The notes: generated from the letters alone by a model not told the origin. A stretch of DNA of 64,000 nucleotides from Arsenophonus sp052174455 (GCA_052174455.1 JBQMRP010000004.1:558001-622000); one strand, 5' to 3'; positions 46,129 through 57,873 are shown, numbered from the stretch's first letter. Program-made: numbers and translations.

Positions 46129-47655
46129 TTATCAAGATTGAATTGTTTTAAAAAAAATCAAAAAATATTTAACTTAGCTTCGATTTTATTGATATATTTG
46201 TTTATAAAATAAATCTTCAGCAAGATAGAATACTTGTATATAACATAAGTCAGTAATGACGATGATGTCTTAAAATTACCAATTTTCTAGTTTAACATCT
46301 TCTAGATGAACACCTGTGTTCAGCAGCAAATAAAAATAATCCTAATATTCAATTGACATTTGTGCATACTGTTTATTATTTCAATAAATTATTAATTTCT
46401 GCCAATATTAAGATGTTTTACGTTCTGAATCATCTAAATCAGAAACAAATTGTAAAAATACAGCTAATTTGCGATATTATTCTAATACAATACGAATATC
46501 AGCATATAATCATTTGATAATCTTAGTTTAAGCCGCGCTTCTTCTATTCCCCTCATACGCCATGATACGAATATTCCTGGATTAACCTATGGGTAAATAC
46601 CAAGAATTAAATAAGTTAGACTCTAATAAGATTTGTTAATCTGTGATTGAAATAACATTACTAGGTACGAATACAGAAATATCATCAACTTGAGTTTCAG
46701 TAATCGATAATGCTGTCAATAAACCCATATTACCTTTAATTTTAGTATTAGTAAATTTCAAAATATTCAATATTAATTTGCGGCAACCACTCTCAAGTAA
46801 AGGAGAATAAAGATAAAACATAGCTAGAATGTATTTATATCTAGAGGATAACACGTCACTATAACAACGAAATTTGTTGATAAACATCTCTTGTTTAGGA
46901 TTTTTATAATAAATAATTAGAGAACTTTCCCGATCTCTAAAATATTCATCTCTTGTACAATTAGCCATAAAACGCAAAATATTATAATGCTACAGATTTA
47001 GTTACAGTACCAGTATAACTATTGTATTATTGAGTACACTGAAATCTTCTGCTTTATGTACCAGATTGATAGAAGTTGAGACCTTTGTATAATTGTTATA
47101 TACATATGTTTTATTTTTTTGCATTATTCTAATTGATGTTGGCATTAATATCTAATACGATTTTACCGGTTTGCCGACCACTGATGATTAACTTACGTTA
47201 ATTATGCCTGATAAGTATATGATATAATTAATTGATTGACGATCAATTATGCTAGGTGCAATAACTATCAACGATAGATAAACTGTTGTGTTCAACACAA
47301 TCTTTAGTACCAATAGTTTTACCCATGGTTTTAAAAACTTACCAAGTAATCCTCTGCCTACAGGCACTTCAAAAATACGATCTATATACTTTACTTTCAT
47401 ATCTTCGACTATGTCGGAATATGATCTCATGATTATGACACCAATTGAGTTATGTTCTGAATTGAGCGTAATAGAGTTGCTATTATTATATAGTGAAATC
47501 ATTCACATTACATAATTTCAGTTAAATCGTGAATACGAATGATTTCGTTATTAACAGAAATAATTTTTACCTTCATTGTAAATTTTACTAACTACATCAA
47601 ACTGAACAATATGTTGCTTGATTAGTTCACTGATTTCAGTGGAATTCAATTATAT
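46129..47655 (-). pseudogene. atpA: atpA pseudogene (proximal copy)
   Basis: Colinear with the intact atpA (59849-61390) over its whole length. The start codon has become ATA and codon 2 (CAA) has become the stop TAA. Two longer open stretches remain (46636-46977 and 47188-47502), showing NCTRDEYFRDRES (compare GCTMGEYFRNRGED) and the EVPVGRGLLGKFLKPW region. The P-loop region is lost. It is not translatable. Confidence 0.92.
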
Positions 47656-47673
47656 ATACTCAATTCCTTTACA

Positions 47674-48207
47674 TTAAAACTGCAAAAAATCAATTAAACG
47701 TTCAATACGCCCACGCACGCTACCATCAATAACCAGGTCTCCGGCTCTGATAATGACTCCTGCAATAATAGACTTATCAAGTTTATAATTTAGCTTAACT
47801 TTACGCGATAGACGTTTTTCCATTGCTGCAGAAATTTTAAATTGCTGTTTTTCATTTAGTTCAGCAACAGAAATAACTTCAATATCAACGGTTAACTCTA
47901 GAAAAGCGCGTAATTGAATGTATTGCTTCAAAACTTCTGGTAGCGTACCTAGCCGTTCGTTTTCAGCCATAATGCGAATTAGATTTTGAACATGTTCATC
48001 GATTTCATCACCACAAATAGTGATAAATATTTTCGCTAATCTTTCTGGAGCTATTAAACTAGAAAACAGTTTACTTATTTGTTGATTACGGGTTACTTCA
48101 TCAATAAAACTGAGCATATTTTGCCATTTATCAATAAGCTGATTTTCTACAGCGAAATCAAAAGCTGCTTTGGCATAGGGGCGAGCAACCGTAGTAATTT
48201 CAGACAT
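47674..48207 (-). CDS. atpH: ATP synthase F1 subunit delta
   Basis: A 177-residue OSCP/delta subunit (177 aa in E. coli) that caps F1 and binds the b-dimer, joining the peripheral stalk to alpha. It starts MSEITTVARPYAKAAFDFAVE, nearly the E. coli sequence, and ends GDLVIDGSVRGRIERLIDFLQ, the conserved C-terminal strand that contacts subunit b. A good ribosome site (GGAGGGCAGGGGT) precedes it. It starts 14 bases after atpF. It is the only intact copy; the distal one (61426-61941) is dead. Confidence 0.96.
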   Translation of the reverse strand: MSEITTVARPYAKAAFDFAVENQLIDKWQNMLSFIDEVTRNQQISKLFSSLIAPERLAKIFITICGDEIDEHVQNLIRIMAENERLGTLPEVLKQYIQLRAFLELTVDIEVISVAELNEKQQFKISAAMEKRLSRKVKLNYKLDKSIIAGVIIRAGDLVIDGSVRGRIERLIDFLQF

Positions 48208-48221
48208 ACCCCTGCCCTCCT

Positions 48222-48692
48222 TTACAGTTTGTTTACAAATTTATCAATGATCTCGTTATTAACAGCTAGATCAACGGAACGTTCAATTATTTTTTCTGCG
48301 CCTGAAATTGCTAATATACTAACTTGTTTACGCAATTCTTCACGTGCACGCTTACGCTCAGCATCAATTTCAATTTGTGCTTGAGCAATTATCTTATTAC
48401 GTTCAGTTTCAGCTTCTACTTTAGCTTTCTCAATCATTTGAATTCGTTGTTTATTAGCTTGTTCAATAATGATTTGTGCTTCTGTTTTTGCTTTTCTTAA
48501 TCGTTCGGTTGCATCAGCTTTCGCTAAGTGCAAGTTTTTTTTAGCTTGTTCTGCAGAAGATAAACTGTCAGCAATTTCTTTTTGACGTTTTTCAATTGCC
48601 GCCATAATTGGTGGCCATATGTACTTCATACAAAACAAAACAAATAGAACAAATGCAATAACCTGTCCGAGGATTGTCGCATTAAAATTCAT
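48222..48692 (-). CDS. atpF: ATP synthase Fo subunit b
   Basis: A 156-residue peripheral-stalk subunit b (156 aa in E. coli). It has a single N-terminal membrane helix (MNFNATILGQVIAFVLFVLFC, about 1-21) with the WPPIMAAIEKRQKEIADSL hinge, then a long charged coiled coil (about 35-140) that forms the dimer. It pairs with atpH 14 bases downstream, and the two products bind each other. It is the sole functional copy, since atpF of the distal operon has lost its start and is frameshifted. The dead atpE lies just upstream, so the translational coupling from atpE, which normally sets b levels, is gone here. Confidence 0.96.
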   Translation of the reverse strand: MNFNATILGQVIAFVLFVLFCMKYIWPPIMAAIEKRQKEIADSLSSAEQAKKNLHLAKADATERLRKAKTEAQIIIEQANKQRIQMIEKAKVEAETERNKIIAQAQIEIDAERKRAREELRKQVSILAISGAEKIIERSVDLAVNNEIIDKFVNKL

Positions 48693-48755
48693 CGCACAAT
48701 AACCTCTTTAAAAATTAACATATTAATGTTCTTCCCATTTATCTTGTATTATCAA

Positions 48756-48994
48756 TTAATTGTGAACATATCACATATATCTCTAGACCAACAGTAATCA
48801 TTGGGATAGCGTCAAATAAGGCTATAATAAAAAAGAATTTCATATATAATAGAGAAATTAAGATGGTTAATTAGTAGCACCTTCTAAAAATTTTTCCTTA
48901 GGAATGCCAGTACCAATTTCAACACTAATCGTTGTTAATACTATTATTATAGTGGTAACGCCATGTGCAGAAAATCCATATTTAGGTTGCTCAT
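48756..48994 (-). pseudogene. atpE: atpE pseudogene (proximal copy)
   Basis: Same length (239 bases against 240) and same landmarks as the intact atpE at 62465-62704. In-frame stops and a one-base change in length break it; the conserved GLVDAIPMI region around the proton-binding Asp is altered (the GTCAAATAAGGCTATAAT stretch). The ATG is retained. Confidence 0.9.
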
Positions 48995-49044
48995 AACAGT
49001 CTTCAGTTTATTTTAGTTAAATAAAACTTATTAATAAGTTGAAA

Positions 49045-49864
49045 TTAATATTCTTGTGACGCCATCAATAAATAAATTATAGTTAGAGCATAAAATAAAG
49101 ACTTATAATGTATAACTAGTATATGGAAAATGACCTAGGGTCATTAAATATTCACTGAGGCTACAAAAATAGCAAAGTTACAATAAGAATGAAAATTAAT
49201 TCACCTGTATACATATTACTAAATAACTGTAAACCTAAAGATATCTAGTTTAGATAGTAGGTTAACACTTTTCAGGATAAAATTGATAGAAATAAAAATA
49301 GGATAATTGAATAGTTATAAAATTAATTCTTTTATAAATTTATTTAATTCTTTAATTTTGAAACTATTGAAAATAATCAAGATCAATAGATCAATTATTA
49401 TTGATATAATAATGCTTTCATCTGTTGTTGAAACAGCACGTAATCAAGTAAACTCAGGTAATGTTTTCTGATATAGAGAAATAAATTAATTGATAATAAA
49501 TCAATAGCATTTGTTAATAATACCTCCAAATAAACACCCTTAAAGCTAAAAGTACAATGACTTTGCCATTACCATGATAGATATCATGGAACGGTATTAT
49601 CGATAAAACCGATTACCATTTTTATTGTAGTTTGTAACTTATCATATACCGTGATGATTACATGACGGAAATTTTCTAAAAACTACAAGAAAATAATTTC
49701 GCAAGGACAACCGAGAAAAAAGCGAATTAATATTTAACGTCCCAAATATTAGATCATTGTTATGATGGGAATCAATTAATTTGAAGATACTCAGGCAAGC
49801 TGAAGATTATTTAGATGATGTTCTATATAATTTCTTATAGTTATGCTTATCCTGAAGTAGAAAT
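49045..49864 (-). pseudogene. atpB: atpB pseudogene (proximal copy)
   Basis: Colinear with intact atpB (62756-63589) but with start ATG changed to ATT, many stops, and small indels. The region corresponding to RLFGNMYAGEL (essential Arg) is at about 49190-49225 and is disrupted. Confidence 0.9.
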
Positions 49865-49899
49865 GATGTCTTTACCTTTTTGTTGTTTTTAAAACGCTC

Positions 49900-50270
49900 A
49901 CTATTAAATGGCAACTGGTGTAATGATATGTGAATAAGTAAAATAGCTAATAGGTTATACCTAATGGTATAAATTCTGGTTTAAATATATCTAAATTAAT
50001 TACCAATATAGTTATTTCTATAGTAACTTTTATTCTTTCATCAATAGTAAAAAGAACATATTGTGAATAAGAACTATTTTTCACTATCTTTTGTTTTTTA
50101 TAACGTATTAACAGTATAAATAAAGTATTGAGATAATAAAGATGCGAATTCTAAAAAAAGAAGATAAGGCCTATCTTATACTATTTATGTAGTTCTCTGT
50201 GCTGATAATTACAGACCTTATTAACTGAAATAACAACAGTTTTAAAATAATTTAACCGTTGTAGATGGAT
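49900..50270 (-). pseudogene. atpI: atpI pseudogene (proximal copy)
   Basis: Similar to the stretch upstream of atpB in the distal copy (63630-64000). Traces of the four-helix AtpI protein remain, but there is no frame. AtpI helps c-ring assembly and is dispensable in E. coli; both copies here are dead. Confidence 0.6.
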
Positions 50271-50459
50271 AGATATAACTTTTATGTTTTTCCAAGTATT
50301 TTAAACCTTAAATTGCTGAGTGCATATAAAACACCTTTGTTCAGAAGTCTTAAGAAACAAAATTTACAATTATATTATCTATTAAAATGAATTCAATCTA
50401 ATATCTAACCGAAAACATGAGCGTACACACTATTGTTATGAGTGCCGTAATTACGCTGA

Positions 50460-52150
50460 CTAAGAGGGGGATTGGTTTATGATCTAAGTAGTGCTTTATA
50501 CTCTGTGATATGTTAATTTTTTAGGAATTAATCCAGATGACTCGGAATAAATCTCTTAAAAAACGTAATTTAGGTGAATAAGTAATACAATACGCGATTT
50601 CACTATTACACTACTTGCTTATCAAAAGCGTTTTATGATCTCTCTCCTGAAATTAATAATAACAGATAGACTGAATTTTATGAGATTTTAAAAGAGGTTA
50701 TTACAGTAATGCGCCCGAGTCTCCAGTCTTCAATTTTTCTCAACACGTAAGTGTATTATCCTACTATAGTTATGATTATTCAGGATTTTAACTAAAGTGC
50801 TCCATTCTAATTCAATGTCGCTGGATAAAATTTCATTGAGGAAACAATGACTAAGTATCCTTGTCAATGAATTCCTTACCTATAAGGAACTAGAGATAAT
50901 TCCCATCTCATTATTTCTGCATAAACGTAAAGATAATTGGACAGATAGACTTGATGAATGCGGATAAGATAATGATTTTATTTATTTAGCAAGATGCTTA
51001 GAGAGTAATTTACTAAGAGATGCATGGTCTTCTAGACCATACTGAAGAGTGCTTTTCATTATTTATAACGTCTGAAATAAATATCTTGAAAATACACTAA
51101 AAGTATAAACTCGTGGACCCGTCCTATTTATTAAGCGAATTTTTGCCTGCGCATTTGTATCATTGAGTTTAATCTAGTTGTTACTGGTGTTCCCTCTCCT
51201 GAATATTCTTACAACTACTTTTTCTGTCAAATCTGTAGTTAAAAATTATAGTTCATTCGGCTTAAAACTAACAAGTAGCGATTAGGACAGTGGATTCATA
51301 TTTTATGCGATTGTGATTGGTAATACATTAGTTTCATTATCCCCCATCTTCTTTATCTTTTTCAACAATAACTGCCCACTCTTAAACCTATGTTTCCCGT
51401 ATCATAACGATCTCCTGTATTATTCTGCAGTGGGTATTATAAATAGAATATTCAAATTAGCATCTTCTCTATCTTATACATTTATACTTGATAATTTAAT
51501 CAACATCAGTATTTTCATGTTTTCGTTACAAGTAGTGGTCTAGATATTAAACATGCTGTATGGAATTAGATGTTCTTAAAAAATAGCGGACGAAAATTTA
51601 ATGATTTACTGTCATCTAGCTTCTGTGTCATAACTATAACCTGATAAATCCCAGTGTTTTTCCCCTGTTCTTATGCACATATTTGCTCCAGGAAGAGTGG
51701 CAGCGCGTACCCCTGAAAGCACAGTGCGGAACGTTACTGTAAATTAGACTTCGCTAAAAAACGAAAATGAGTATGGCATAGCATGAAATGCATTTAGCGC
51801 TACACAACCTTAAATTACTCATCGATATTCTACGCCAAAACTTTGTTATTACTGATAAAGGAGGGGCCCCGTGGGATATTGATTATTATTACTATAAGCA
51901 CTGTACTCAAAAGAATCGGTAGCAGATCCTGATATAGAAAGAGATAATTAGACGTTATATTATCCATATCTCTATGAGACATTTTAAATGGTGTGTTTAT
52001 TATGATTTCTTATCAAATCATACAATGAGGCACGGTATTACCGAAGATGTATAAACCACTAGAGATGAATGTCCGTAAAAACTCTAGAAATTGAGGTTAC
52101 TCGTCTTGATAAAATGATTTCTATCTACATAAATTTTAGATTTTTTATTT
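50460..52150 (+). mobile_element. IS91-family element, 3' truncated
   Basis: Begins near 50460 with the GGTTTATGATCTAAGTA end, just upstream of the proximal atpI remnant. The plus-strand fragment HISFIIPHLLYLFQQ-like and ILFYSAVG, near 51310-51450, match the ITFTLPHLFWPFFNNNWPLL part of the IS91 transposase, and NGVFIMIFYQI.Q.GTVLPKMYKPLEM near 51990-52065 matches the C-terminal part. The 3' end is missing. Confidence 0.68.
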
Positions 52151-52613
52151 AATTTATTAAAAAAATGTTTTGACGCTGATCAAAACGCTCTTGCAGAGTA
52201 TTTTTTACTAAAAACTCCTCGTAGATCTATTTTGCATATAGTAACGATAAATTACTATGTAATTATATTACACTGAATATTGAATTCTATTTGTTCTAGT
52301 TCAACTTCTTAGTATTTTTTATCAAAAATACGCATTGTTGGACGACTCATTTCATTAATATCACCTTGTCTAAATAGACAAGGTGATGTATAACTAGCAA
52401 AAGTGCTAAATTAAAGAGCTATTTGAATGCCTCAGTAAACATCAGAAAATCCAGGAGTACAACTATTTATTATAAGATAAAAGTGCTTTTTTAATTAGTG
52501 AATAATATGTTATTTATTTTCGATAAATGTGCTAATTTTTAATTCTCAATATGTTAAATTTGTTATAATTTTGATTTCAGTTTCTGAAGTAAAAACATAT
52601 TTTGTTTTTTAAG
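52151..52613. other. unidentified spacer with a palindrome
   Basis: About 460 bases not matching any repeat family here. On the minus strand IYEEFLVKNTLQERFDQRQN (about 52165-52225) looks protein-like but is isolated and unknown to me. A perfect 12-base inverted repeat lies at 52361-52386. Confidence 0.35.
52361..52386. repeat. perfect 12-bp inverted repeat
   Basis: TCACCTTGTCTA, a two-base AA centre, then TAGACAAGGTGA. The stem has no U-run after it, so a terminator is possible but not typical. It may be an operator-like dyad or a leftover of a lost gene's 3' end. Confidence 0.5.
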
Positions 52614-53994
52614 AAGTTATGCTCATTTCTAGTGTATTGAATTTCGGAAGTGCTAGCATATAATGCTGATTAATTTTGTAAATCACTTCAATAAGATAAA
52701 TATAATATACTATGAAAAAGTCTATTCTACAGGTATTTGTAAAATTAGATATTACCTGTGTTTCTTCCATAAAAGAATCTACAATGCTGGCGGGTAGCTG
52801 TGATAGATACCGCTGTTAAGGCGGAAGCTAGAAGCAATTCTGCTCAACATACTTAATATTGCTTTGTCGATGAGTTTATACCATCATTCGTAATAGTTAT
52901 TTTTTACAGCGAGCCACATAATACGGAAACGGATATTGGCGATGTTAAGATTAAACTACTTAAGGTAAGAGATTGCGGTGGAAACAGAATATCTTTTAAT
53001 AGCTCATTATCACTACCTTATCTGAAGCGTGCAAAAATATGAAGAATTGCTACCATAGTTGTGTCTACGAGGCATCTCTATTCATGATTTTCATGAAGCT
53101 CTAAGCATATTTCACGATGAAAAGCACATGGTCTGCTTCAGTTATTCATCTGAAGACTGAAATAGCAATTGCTTGAATAATAGTATAGGCAATGAGTACC
53201 TGCGTAATTTAAGCGATATACGCTACATTTATTTTTTGGTTGATGGCATAATTGCCTTGCTAGGAAGCTGATCGTCTTTTCTTTTTTTGCTCATTATTGG
53301 CTTTACTATGCATAGATGTTATAAAGCAATTGTCATTGAATATAGTTATCAAGAGTCAGAAGCTGACTTAGTTTAACCTTTTAATTGCCTGCGATTTCGT
53401 GCCTTAACAGTATTTAGACTTGCTAGAGAAAGCCTGGTCTCTTAGTTTTTAGAATACAACAGCAAAGCATTACTGGACGCGTAATATCAACGCCATTAGC
53501 TATATAAAATAGTTAATGTACCGCCTTCACTCCACAAAGGCAACTAATCGAAAGTTAAAGGTGAGGTTCAGTAGTCTGGCTAGAAGAAAATCTACTATAC
53601 CATAATAAATCTCTTGATGTTTTGTTAGTATGGTTTTTTAGTGTATTCTACAGCGATTAAAAATAAACTGTAGAAAGATCAAAAAGAACGGCTGGAATTT
53701 TACTATTTTCCATCAGCGCACTGGGCGTCAATAAGAACAATTAATCAGATTAAATCAACTTTTGTGACGTGAGCCTATGAAACTAACGTGCAAAGCACTG
53801 TTATTTAAGAAAAAGCAATTCCTTAAATGTGATTTAAGCTTACTTATTGCCCTGCTTATAAAAGGTAGAACTAGCTAAAGGGATTTAATTTCCTTAATCC
53901 CTGGCAGTAAACAACACCTAATTTAAAAATATAGACCAGATTTATGAAGCATCAGAGCGGAGTTTAATTATCATACACTAGATTAGTAATAACT
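52614..53994 (+). mobile_element. IS256-family element, decayed, full length
   Basis: Terminal repeats lie at 52614 (AAGTTATGCTCATTTCTAG) and 53994. Transposase fragments on the plus strand include LRLNYLR.EIAVETEYL and LPYLKRAKI near 52940-53040, and VNKNN*SD near 53725-53755 in place of IRTTNPIE. It lies between the two atp loci, downstream of glmU. Confidence 0.82.
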
Positions 53995-54465
53995 AATTTT
54001 TAAGTTATTCAGACAGTTACTAATTATTTTTAATGATTCCGTTTTGAGCAACCGTAATATATTCAGATATATAAGATTTATATTTTTTATGTGCCAACTA
54101 AGAATAGTTTAACAATATGTGCAATACTACCTGTACTGTAAATTACAGGATATTTCCATTTTTATCAGACAGAATATAATCTATACCCGTTTATTTAAAC
54201 GGATAAGGTTGCGCGCTTTATTTATCAATAACCGTTAAACCCAGCAGACTTATAACCTTGGTACTCCCCCTCCCAAATTACTAAGCCATTCAATAAGAAT
54301 TTTAACTATATTATATTGTGTTATGTTACTAACAATTCAATATATAGCTTTTATTTTCAAAATAGAGAATTAAATTACTTTTATTCTCTACAACCTGATT
54401 AATATATTCAATTTTACTGTTCCTAAAACTCTGTAGATATTAGATTTATTATTCATTATAGATGA
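53995..54465. other. gene-free AT-rich spacer after glmU
   Basis: About 470 bases between an IS256 end and glmU. In relatives glmS often follows glmU, but I see no GlmS similarity. A small hairpin TAAATAAACGGGTATAG-like (54180-54205, ACCCGTTTATTTAAACGG) is the only structure. Confidence 0.4.
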
Positions 54466-55860
54466 TTAACCGTCACTATTTATTTTACGACTATTTTTCT
54501 TTATTGGACGTTGCCAATTGAGAATATGCCGCTGTTTAATACGACTAATAACAAGTTCATTTTCCTTAACATCATTAGTGAGTGTAGTTCCAGCACCAAT
54601 AGTTGCTCCACTAGCAATAGTAATAGGTGCTATTATTTGTGTATCTGAACCAATAAAAACATTATCACCAATGATTGTTTTAAATTTATTAGCCCCATTA
54701 TAATTGCAAGTTATTGTTCCTGCGCCAATATTAACATCACTACCAATTTCAGCATCACCTAAATAACTTAGATGCCCTGCTTTAGAACCTATACCCATCA
54801 CGACGTTTTTAACCTCAACAAAATTACCAACATGCACATTATCTGATAGTCTAGTTCCTGGACGTAAATGAGAAAAAGGGCCAACTTTACAAGCGGTAAA
54901 TAATTCTGATCCGTCTATAACGGAATAAGAATTAATAATTGAATTATCATGTATATTACAATTTTTTAATATGCACCCAGAATGGATATGTACATTATTA
55001 CCCAGTATAACATCTCCTTCAATGATAACATTAGTATCGATAATTACATTACGTCCGTGCTTTAATGTACCACGCAAATCAAAACGAACAGGATCAATAA
55101 TCATAACACCTGCTAACAATAATCTTTCTGCCTGCTCTTGTTGATAAATACGTTCAAGTGCTGAAAGCTGTAAACAGTTATTCACCCCTTTCGTTTCACT
55201 CAATTTCTTAGGATGAACTACATGTATTTTACATCCTTCTTCATGTGCCAGGGAAATAATATCGGTAACATAATATTCATTTTGTAAATTATTATTGTTA
55301 AGATTTTTTAACCATCGCTTTAAATCAGCTCCATTAGCAACTAATACACCAGTATTAATTTCGTTAATTTTTGCTTGATTTTTTGTTGCATCTTTTTGCT
55401 CAACAATGCCAATTACTTCACCTTTTTCACGAATAATACGACCGTAACCTGTAGGATCATTAACGATTGCCGTTAATAACCCTATTCCACCCTCGGGCTT
55501 AGCTTCCATTAATCGTTGAAGCGTTTCTTTTGTGATTAAAGGAAAATCACCATAAAGCATCAGGATATCTTCATTATCAGCAAAATAAGGTGCCGCTTGC
55601 TGCATTGCATGTCCTGTTCCTAACTGTTCTATCTGTAAGATCCAATTAATAAGTTGATTATCTAAAGTTAATTTAATTAAATCAGCATCATGACCATAGA
55701 CTAAATGAATATTAGCTACTCCAAGTGATAATGATGTGTCTATAACATGCTGCACCATTGGTTTTCCTGCCAGTGTATGTAAAACTTTTGGTAAATCAGA
55801 GTACATGCGAGTACCTTTACCAGCCGTGAGGATCACAACACTTTTTGCGTTCATAGACAT
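54466..55860 (-). CDS. glmU: Bifunctional UDP-GlcNAc pyrophosphorylase / GlcN-1-P acetyltransferase
   Basis: Makes UDP-N-acetylglucosamine for peptidoglycan and lipid A in two steps. The N-terminal nucleotidyltransferase domain has VVILTAGKGTRMYSDLPKVLH (start of the domain), EQLGTGHAMQQ and MLYGDFPLI with the Mg2+-binding Asp. The C-terminal left-handed beta-helix domain (about 250-450) has repeated hexapeptides, RLRPGTR-like SHLRPGTRL, GAGTITCNYNGANK with the catalytic His region (KAGHLSYLGD). I choose the ATG at 55860 (MSMNAKSVV), as it aligns residue for residue with E. coli MLNNAMSVV, giving 464 aa (456 in E. coli); an ATG six codons upstream is less likely. As in E. coli it follows atpC. 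Confidence 0.95.
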   Translation of the reverse strand: MSMNAKSVVILTAGKGTRMYSDLPKVLHTLAGKPMVQHVIDTSLSLGVANIHLVYGHDADLIKLTLDNQLINWILQIEQLGTGHAMQQAAPYFADNEDILMLYGDFPLITKETLQRLMEAKPEGGIGLLTAIVNDPTGYGRIIREKGEVIGIVEQKDATKNQAKINEINTGVLVANGADLKRWLKNLNNNNLQNEYYVTDIISLAHEEGCKIHVVHPKKLSETKGVNNCLQLSALERIYQQEQAERLLLAGVMIIDPVRFDLRGTLKHGRNVIIDTNVIIEGDVILGNNVHIHSGCILKNCNIHDNSIINSYSVIDGSELFTACKVGPFSHLRPGTRLSDNVHVGNFVEVKNVVMGIGSKAGHLSYLGDAEIGSDVNIGAGTITCNYNGANKFKTIIGDNVFIGSDTQIIAPITIASGATIGAGTTLTNDVKENELVISRIKQRHILNWQRPIKKNSRKINSDG

Positions 55861-56043
55861 AAAACCTAATAACTCCATCAGTTAGGTAAAAGTAAAATTA
55901 TTTATTGAAAAATTTACTAGATACTTTTCAAGTAAAAGCTTATTATGATATTTATATATAAAAAAAGGAAAATAAATAAATCATCTCACTTCTTATTTTT
56001 TTATAAAATGTTTGTAAAGTTTTAATGATTTATTAGGAAAATA

Positions 56044-56460
56044 TTATTTTTTCATAAGTTCTATGACACGCAATTTAGCAATTGCTTTTGCTAACTCCGC
56101 TGATGCTTGAACATAATCGATATCACTATATGCTTTACGAATATGCGCTTCTGCTTTTCGCTTGGATTCTAATGCTTTTTCTTCATCTAAATCCTTGCCA
56201 CGAATTGCTGTATCAGCTAGTACGATAACACCATTTGGTTGAACTTCAAGAATACCACCAGAAAGATAGATTAGTTCTTCTTTACAAAACTGTTTAAAGA
56301 TACATATCATACCAGGCTTAATGCTAGTTAGTAGCGGTGTATGTTGAGGATAAATCCCCAGTTCTCCTTCGCTGCCTGTCACTTGGATTTTATGGACAAG
56401 GTCATCAAACATTTGTTTTTCAGCGCTTACTACAACTAGACGATAAGTCATTTCAGTCAT
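56044..56460 (-). CDS. atpC: ATP synthase F1 subunit epsilon
   Basis: A 138-residue rotor subunit (139 aa in E. coli) that joins gamma to the c-ring and inhibits ATP hydrolysis. The N-terminal beta-sandwich (1-85) includes GSEGELGIYPQHTPLLTSIKPGM, the family signature, and the C-terminal helical hairpin (about 90-138) is complete. It ends the distal atp locus and is followed by glmU. Its normal operon neighbour atpD is dead (56482-57873), so epsilon is translated after a long non-coding stretch. It is the only intact copy, since the proximal one is cut by a family-Y repeat. Confidence 0.95.
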   Translation of the reverse strand: MTEMTYRLVVVSAEKQMFDDLVHKIQVTGSEGELGIYPQHTPLLTSIKPGMICIFKQFCKEELIYLSGGILEVQPNGVIVLADTAIRGKDLDEEKALESKRKAEAHIRKAYSDIDYVQASAELAKAIAKLRVIELMKK

Positions 56461-56481
56461 ATTAACCTCTCATCAACAATA

Positions 56482-57873
56482 TTGTAAATTTTTTGCTTTT
56501 TACTGTTTTTTAGATAGCGTACTACCTACCGCATAAAATGCTTATTTTAATAGATGATCATAATTGGAATTTTAAATTCCTTTAAGGTCATAGATGATTT
56601 CTTTTAAATAAGTAAATTTTCTCGGTGAACAGGTAAAAACTTCAGCCACAAAGAATAACTAAGATTAAGGAAGTATTGTATTTTACAATCGCATGCAGCA
56701 ACTAATTTGTTTTCTTTAGAGAACTCATCTATTCCCAAAATAGAAATGATATATTTCAATTTTTTATAACGATAAAATAGACTGAACATCATATACTACG
56801 TTGTAGTGACTTTTACCCTATATCCAATTGATAAAGATGATAACTTATTGAATCCAATGGATCAACAGCAGAATAAATACCTAATGACGTAATTTAAGAA
56901 CTAAGAAGGATCGTTTCATCCAAATAATAAAAAGTAGTTGCTGGGGAAGGAGTTGTCAAATTATCAGAGGAGCATATACTGTTTAATAGATGTAATTGAA
57001 CCGACTTTAGTTAATGGATAAGCTTTTGCAGTATGCCCATTTCTTCTGCTAAGATCGATTGATAATCTACTACCGAAGGCAGTACAATCCTGCAATGCTG
57101 ATACTTCTTTTCCTGGCAATATATAGCAATAGATGTTATCAATAAATAATAATAGATTCCGCCCTTTATCACGAAACTTCTTTGCAATTGTTAATCCTAT
57201 TAAAGTTATAGATAAACGGTTTCCAGGGGGTGGTTCATTTATCTAATGATAAATTAGAGAAACTTTATTCAATACATTGGAATTTGTCGTTTCGCGATAC
57301 AAGTTATTACCTTCACAAGTCCGCTCGTCCACATCAGGAAAGACCGAATAACTGGAATGCTCAATCGCAATATTACGAAAAATTTCAATCATGTTTATTG
57401 TTTTACCAACATCAGTGACACCAAATAATCCTACTTTTCCCCATTTAGCAAATGGATAAGTAAGATCTATAACTTTATTACCAGTTTCGAGTAATTCCGT
57501 TGAATTAGATAAATCTTCATAACTGGAAGCAGCACGATCAATAGCTAAGCGTTCTTCTTCACCGATTTCACCTTTTCATATTGATAGGATCACCTAATAC
57601 ATTCATGATGCGCTACAATGTCGCTTTACCGACTGATGCTTCGATTGAATGAGCTGATTAATAGCGTTTAACTATGTTTTAAACCATTATAAATTCCTAT
57701 CACAATATAACGAACGACATTGCTACTTAATTTCTTCTGAACTTCTAATATTAATTTTTCTTTATAATTCATTACTTCAAGCGTGTTGTATACTTTTGAT
57801 GTACCTTATACCTTAAGAAAATTAGACATCTAATTACGACGTCGATTACCTGAATAATCTTTCCAGTAGCTAT
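56482..57873 (-). pseudogene. atpD: atpD pseudogene (distal copy)
   Basis: Colinear with intact atpD (43802-45184) over full length. The start is ATA instead of ATG and the final TAA has changed to CAA. Many frameshifts occur, for example near 57590 (a base inserted in the GATCACCTAATACATTCATG neighbourhood). The P-loop region near 57400-57440 is damaged (GTTTTACCAACATCAGTGAC). Confidence 0.93.

Noticed and set aside
46636..47502. Open frames of 113 and 104 codons as genes
   Set aside because: They are surviving pieces of the dead atpA, with recognisable AtpA residues and no start signals.
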